Positions 5,291-5,607 of a DNA stretch of 5,607 bases are shown piece after piece. The notes below the pieces were generated by a model. The model had not been told where the DNA came from, searched no databases, and worked only from the letters and a program-made list of their open reading frames with translations. The position numbers were made by a program, and so were the translations under genes. The DNA is from Euryarchaeota archaeon UBA33 (lineage in GTDB: Archaea > Thermoplasmatota > E2 > DHVEG-1). The stretch covers positions 29,278 to 34,884 of the forward strand of contig DAYE01000089.1 of assembly GCA_002506745.1 (NCBI GenBank), read 5' to 3'. Every line of letters begins with the position of its first letter. The first letter of the stretch is position 1.

Positions 5291-5607
5291 GTGAGCGATA
5301 AAGAAACTACAAAGAAGGAAGACCTTGAACAGCTGAAAAATGCAGAGAAAAAATATCAGAGTCTCATAGAGAAACGCAACGAGCTAAACCAAGTGGCAAA
5401 GCAATTCCGTGACGAACGAGACATGCTTAATGAAAAACGCAAAGAACTCAAAAACGACATGGATAAAATCAAAAAAGAACGAGAAAAACTTGTTGCAAAG
5501 ATGAAGGAGCACAAAGAAAAAAGAAATAAGTACCAAGAGCAGGCGAAAGTGCTCATCGATGCAAAACGAAAGAAAAAAGGAGACGTTATTAAAAACCTCC
5601 CACTCCG
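5291..5607 (+). CDS. Coiled-coil protein, COG1340-like, N-terminal part (runs off window)
   Basis: A GTG start opens a frame that stays open to the window end, 105 full codons. About half of the residues are Lys, Arg, Glu or Asp, and there are no helix breakers between residue 10 and about 95. Leu, Ile, Val and Met recur at coiled-coil spacing. Short repeats such as EKRNELN, ERDMLN and EKRKEL are characteristic of the uncharacterised archaeal coiled-coil family COG1340, whose members are usually near 280-300 residues; about two thirds would therefore be missing. There is no signal peptide or membrane span, so it is probably cytoplasmic. It lies 53 bases behind the surface-protein gene on the same strand and may be co-transcribed with it or use the TATA-like element at 5246-5253. 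Family function is unknown, and other coiled-coil families cannot be excluded from low-complexity sequence alone. Confidence 0.8.
   Translation, partial: MSDKETTKKEDLEQLKNAEKKYQSLIEKRNELNQVAKQFRDERDMLNEKRKELKNDMDKIKKEREKLVAKMKEHKEKRNKYQEQAKVLIDAKRKKKGDVIKNLPL

Noticed and set aside
5356..5556. 66-residue minus-strand frame rich in Ser, Phe and Leu
   Set aside because: It is the reverse complement of Lys/Glu/Arg-rich coiled-coil coding sequence, which yields Phe/Leu/Ser codons and few stops.

Overview
The window looks like a moderately AT-rich archaeal chromosome. The evidence is a full-length archaeal/eukaryotic-type phenylalanyl-tRNA synthetase alpha subunit, TATA boxes placed as archaeal RNA polymerase needs them, Shine-Dalgarno-led starts beside an apparently leaderless one, T-run terminators, and the start of a gene resembling the archaeal coiled-coil family COG1340. 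A euryarchaeal lineage, perhaps Thermoplasmatota-like, is my guess from the gene types; nothing in the window proves the lineage.

Layout. Bases 1-156 (+) hold the last 51 codons of a gene with an HNH-nuclease-like His/Pro pattern (moderate confidence). It runs tail-to-tail into a small stand-alone PAS-domain gene (153-557, -), and the two stop codons overlap. A 109-base divergent spacer (558-666) carries the PAS promoter and the pheS promoter. pheS (667-2184, +) is complete and followed by T-runs. A 158-base AT-rich spacer (2185-2342) holds the pheS terminator, an 11-base direct repeat at a 22-base period, a strong TATA box and a short inverted repeat. It leads into a 964-residue exported, membrane-anchored protein (2343-5237, +) built from repeated beta-sandwich-like modules. 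After 53 bases, a highly charged coiled-coil gene begins at a GTG (5291) and runs off the window.

How the parts relate. pheS is translation housekeeping; its partner pheT is not in the window. The PAS protein is probably a small soluble sensor. The least ordinary part is the large surface protein. It has a signal peptide, about 715 predicted external residues with 20 N-glycosylation sequons, one membrane span at 747-768, and about 195 further residues with two more immunoglobulin-like domains that the charge pattern places in the cytoplasm. The coiled-coil gene follows on the same strand and could be co-transcribed, though it has its own candidate TATA box. No RNA genes, CRISPR arrays or mobile elements were seen.
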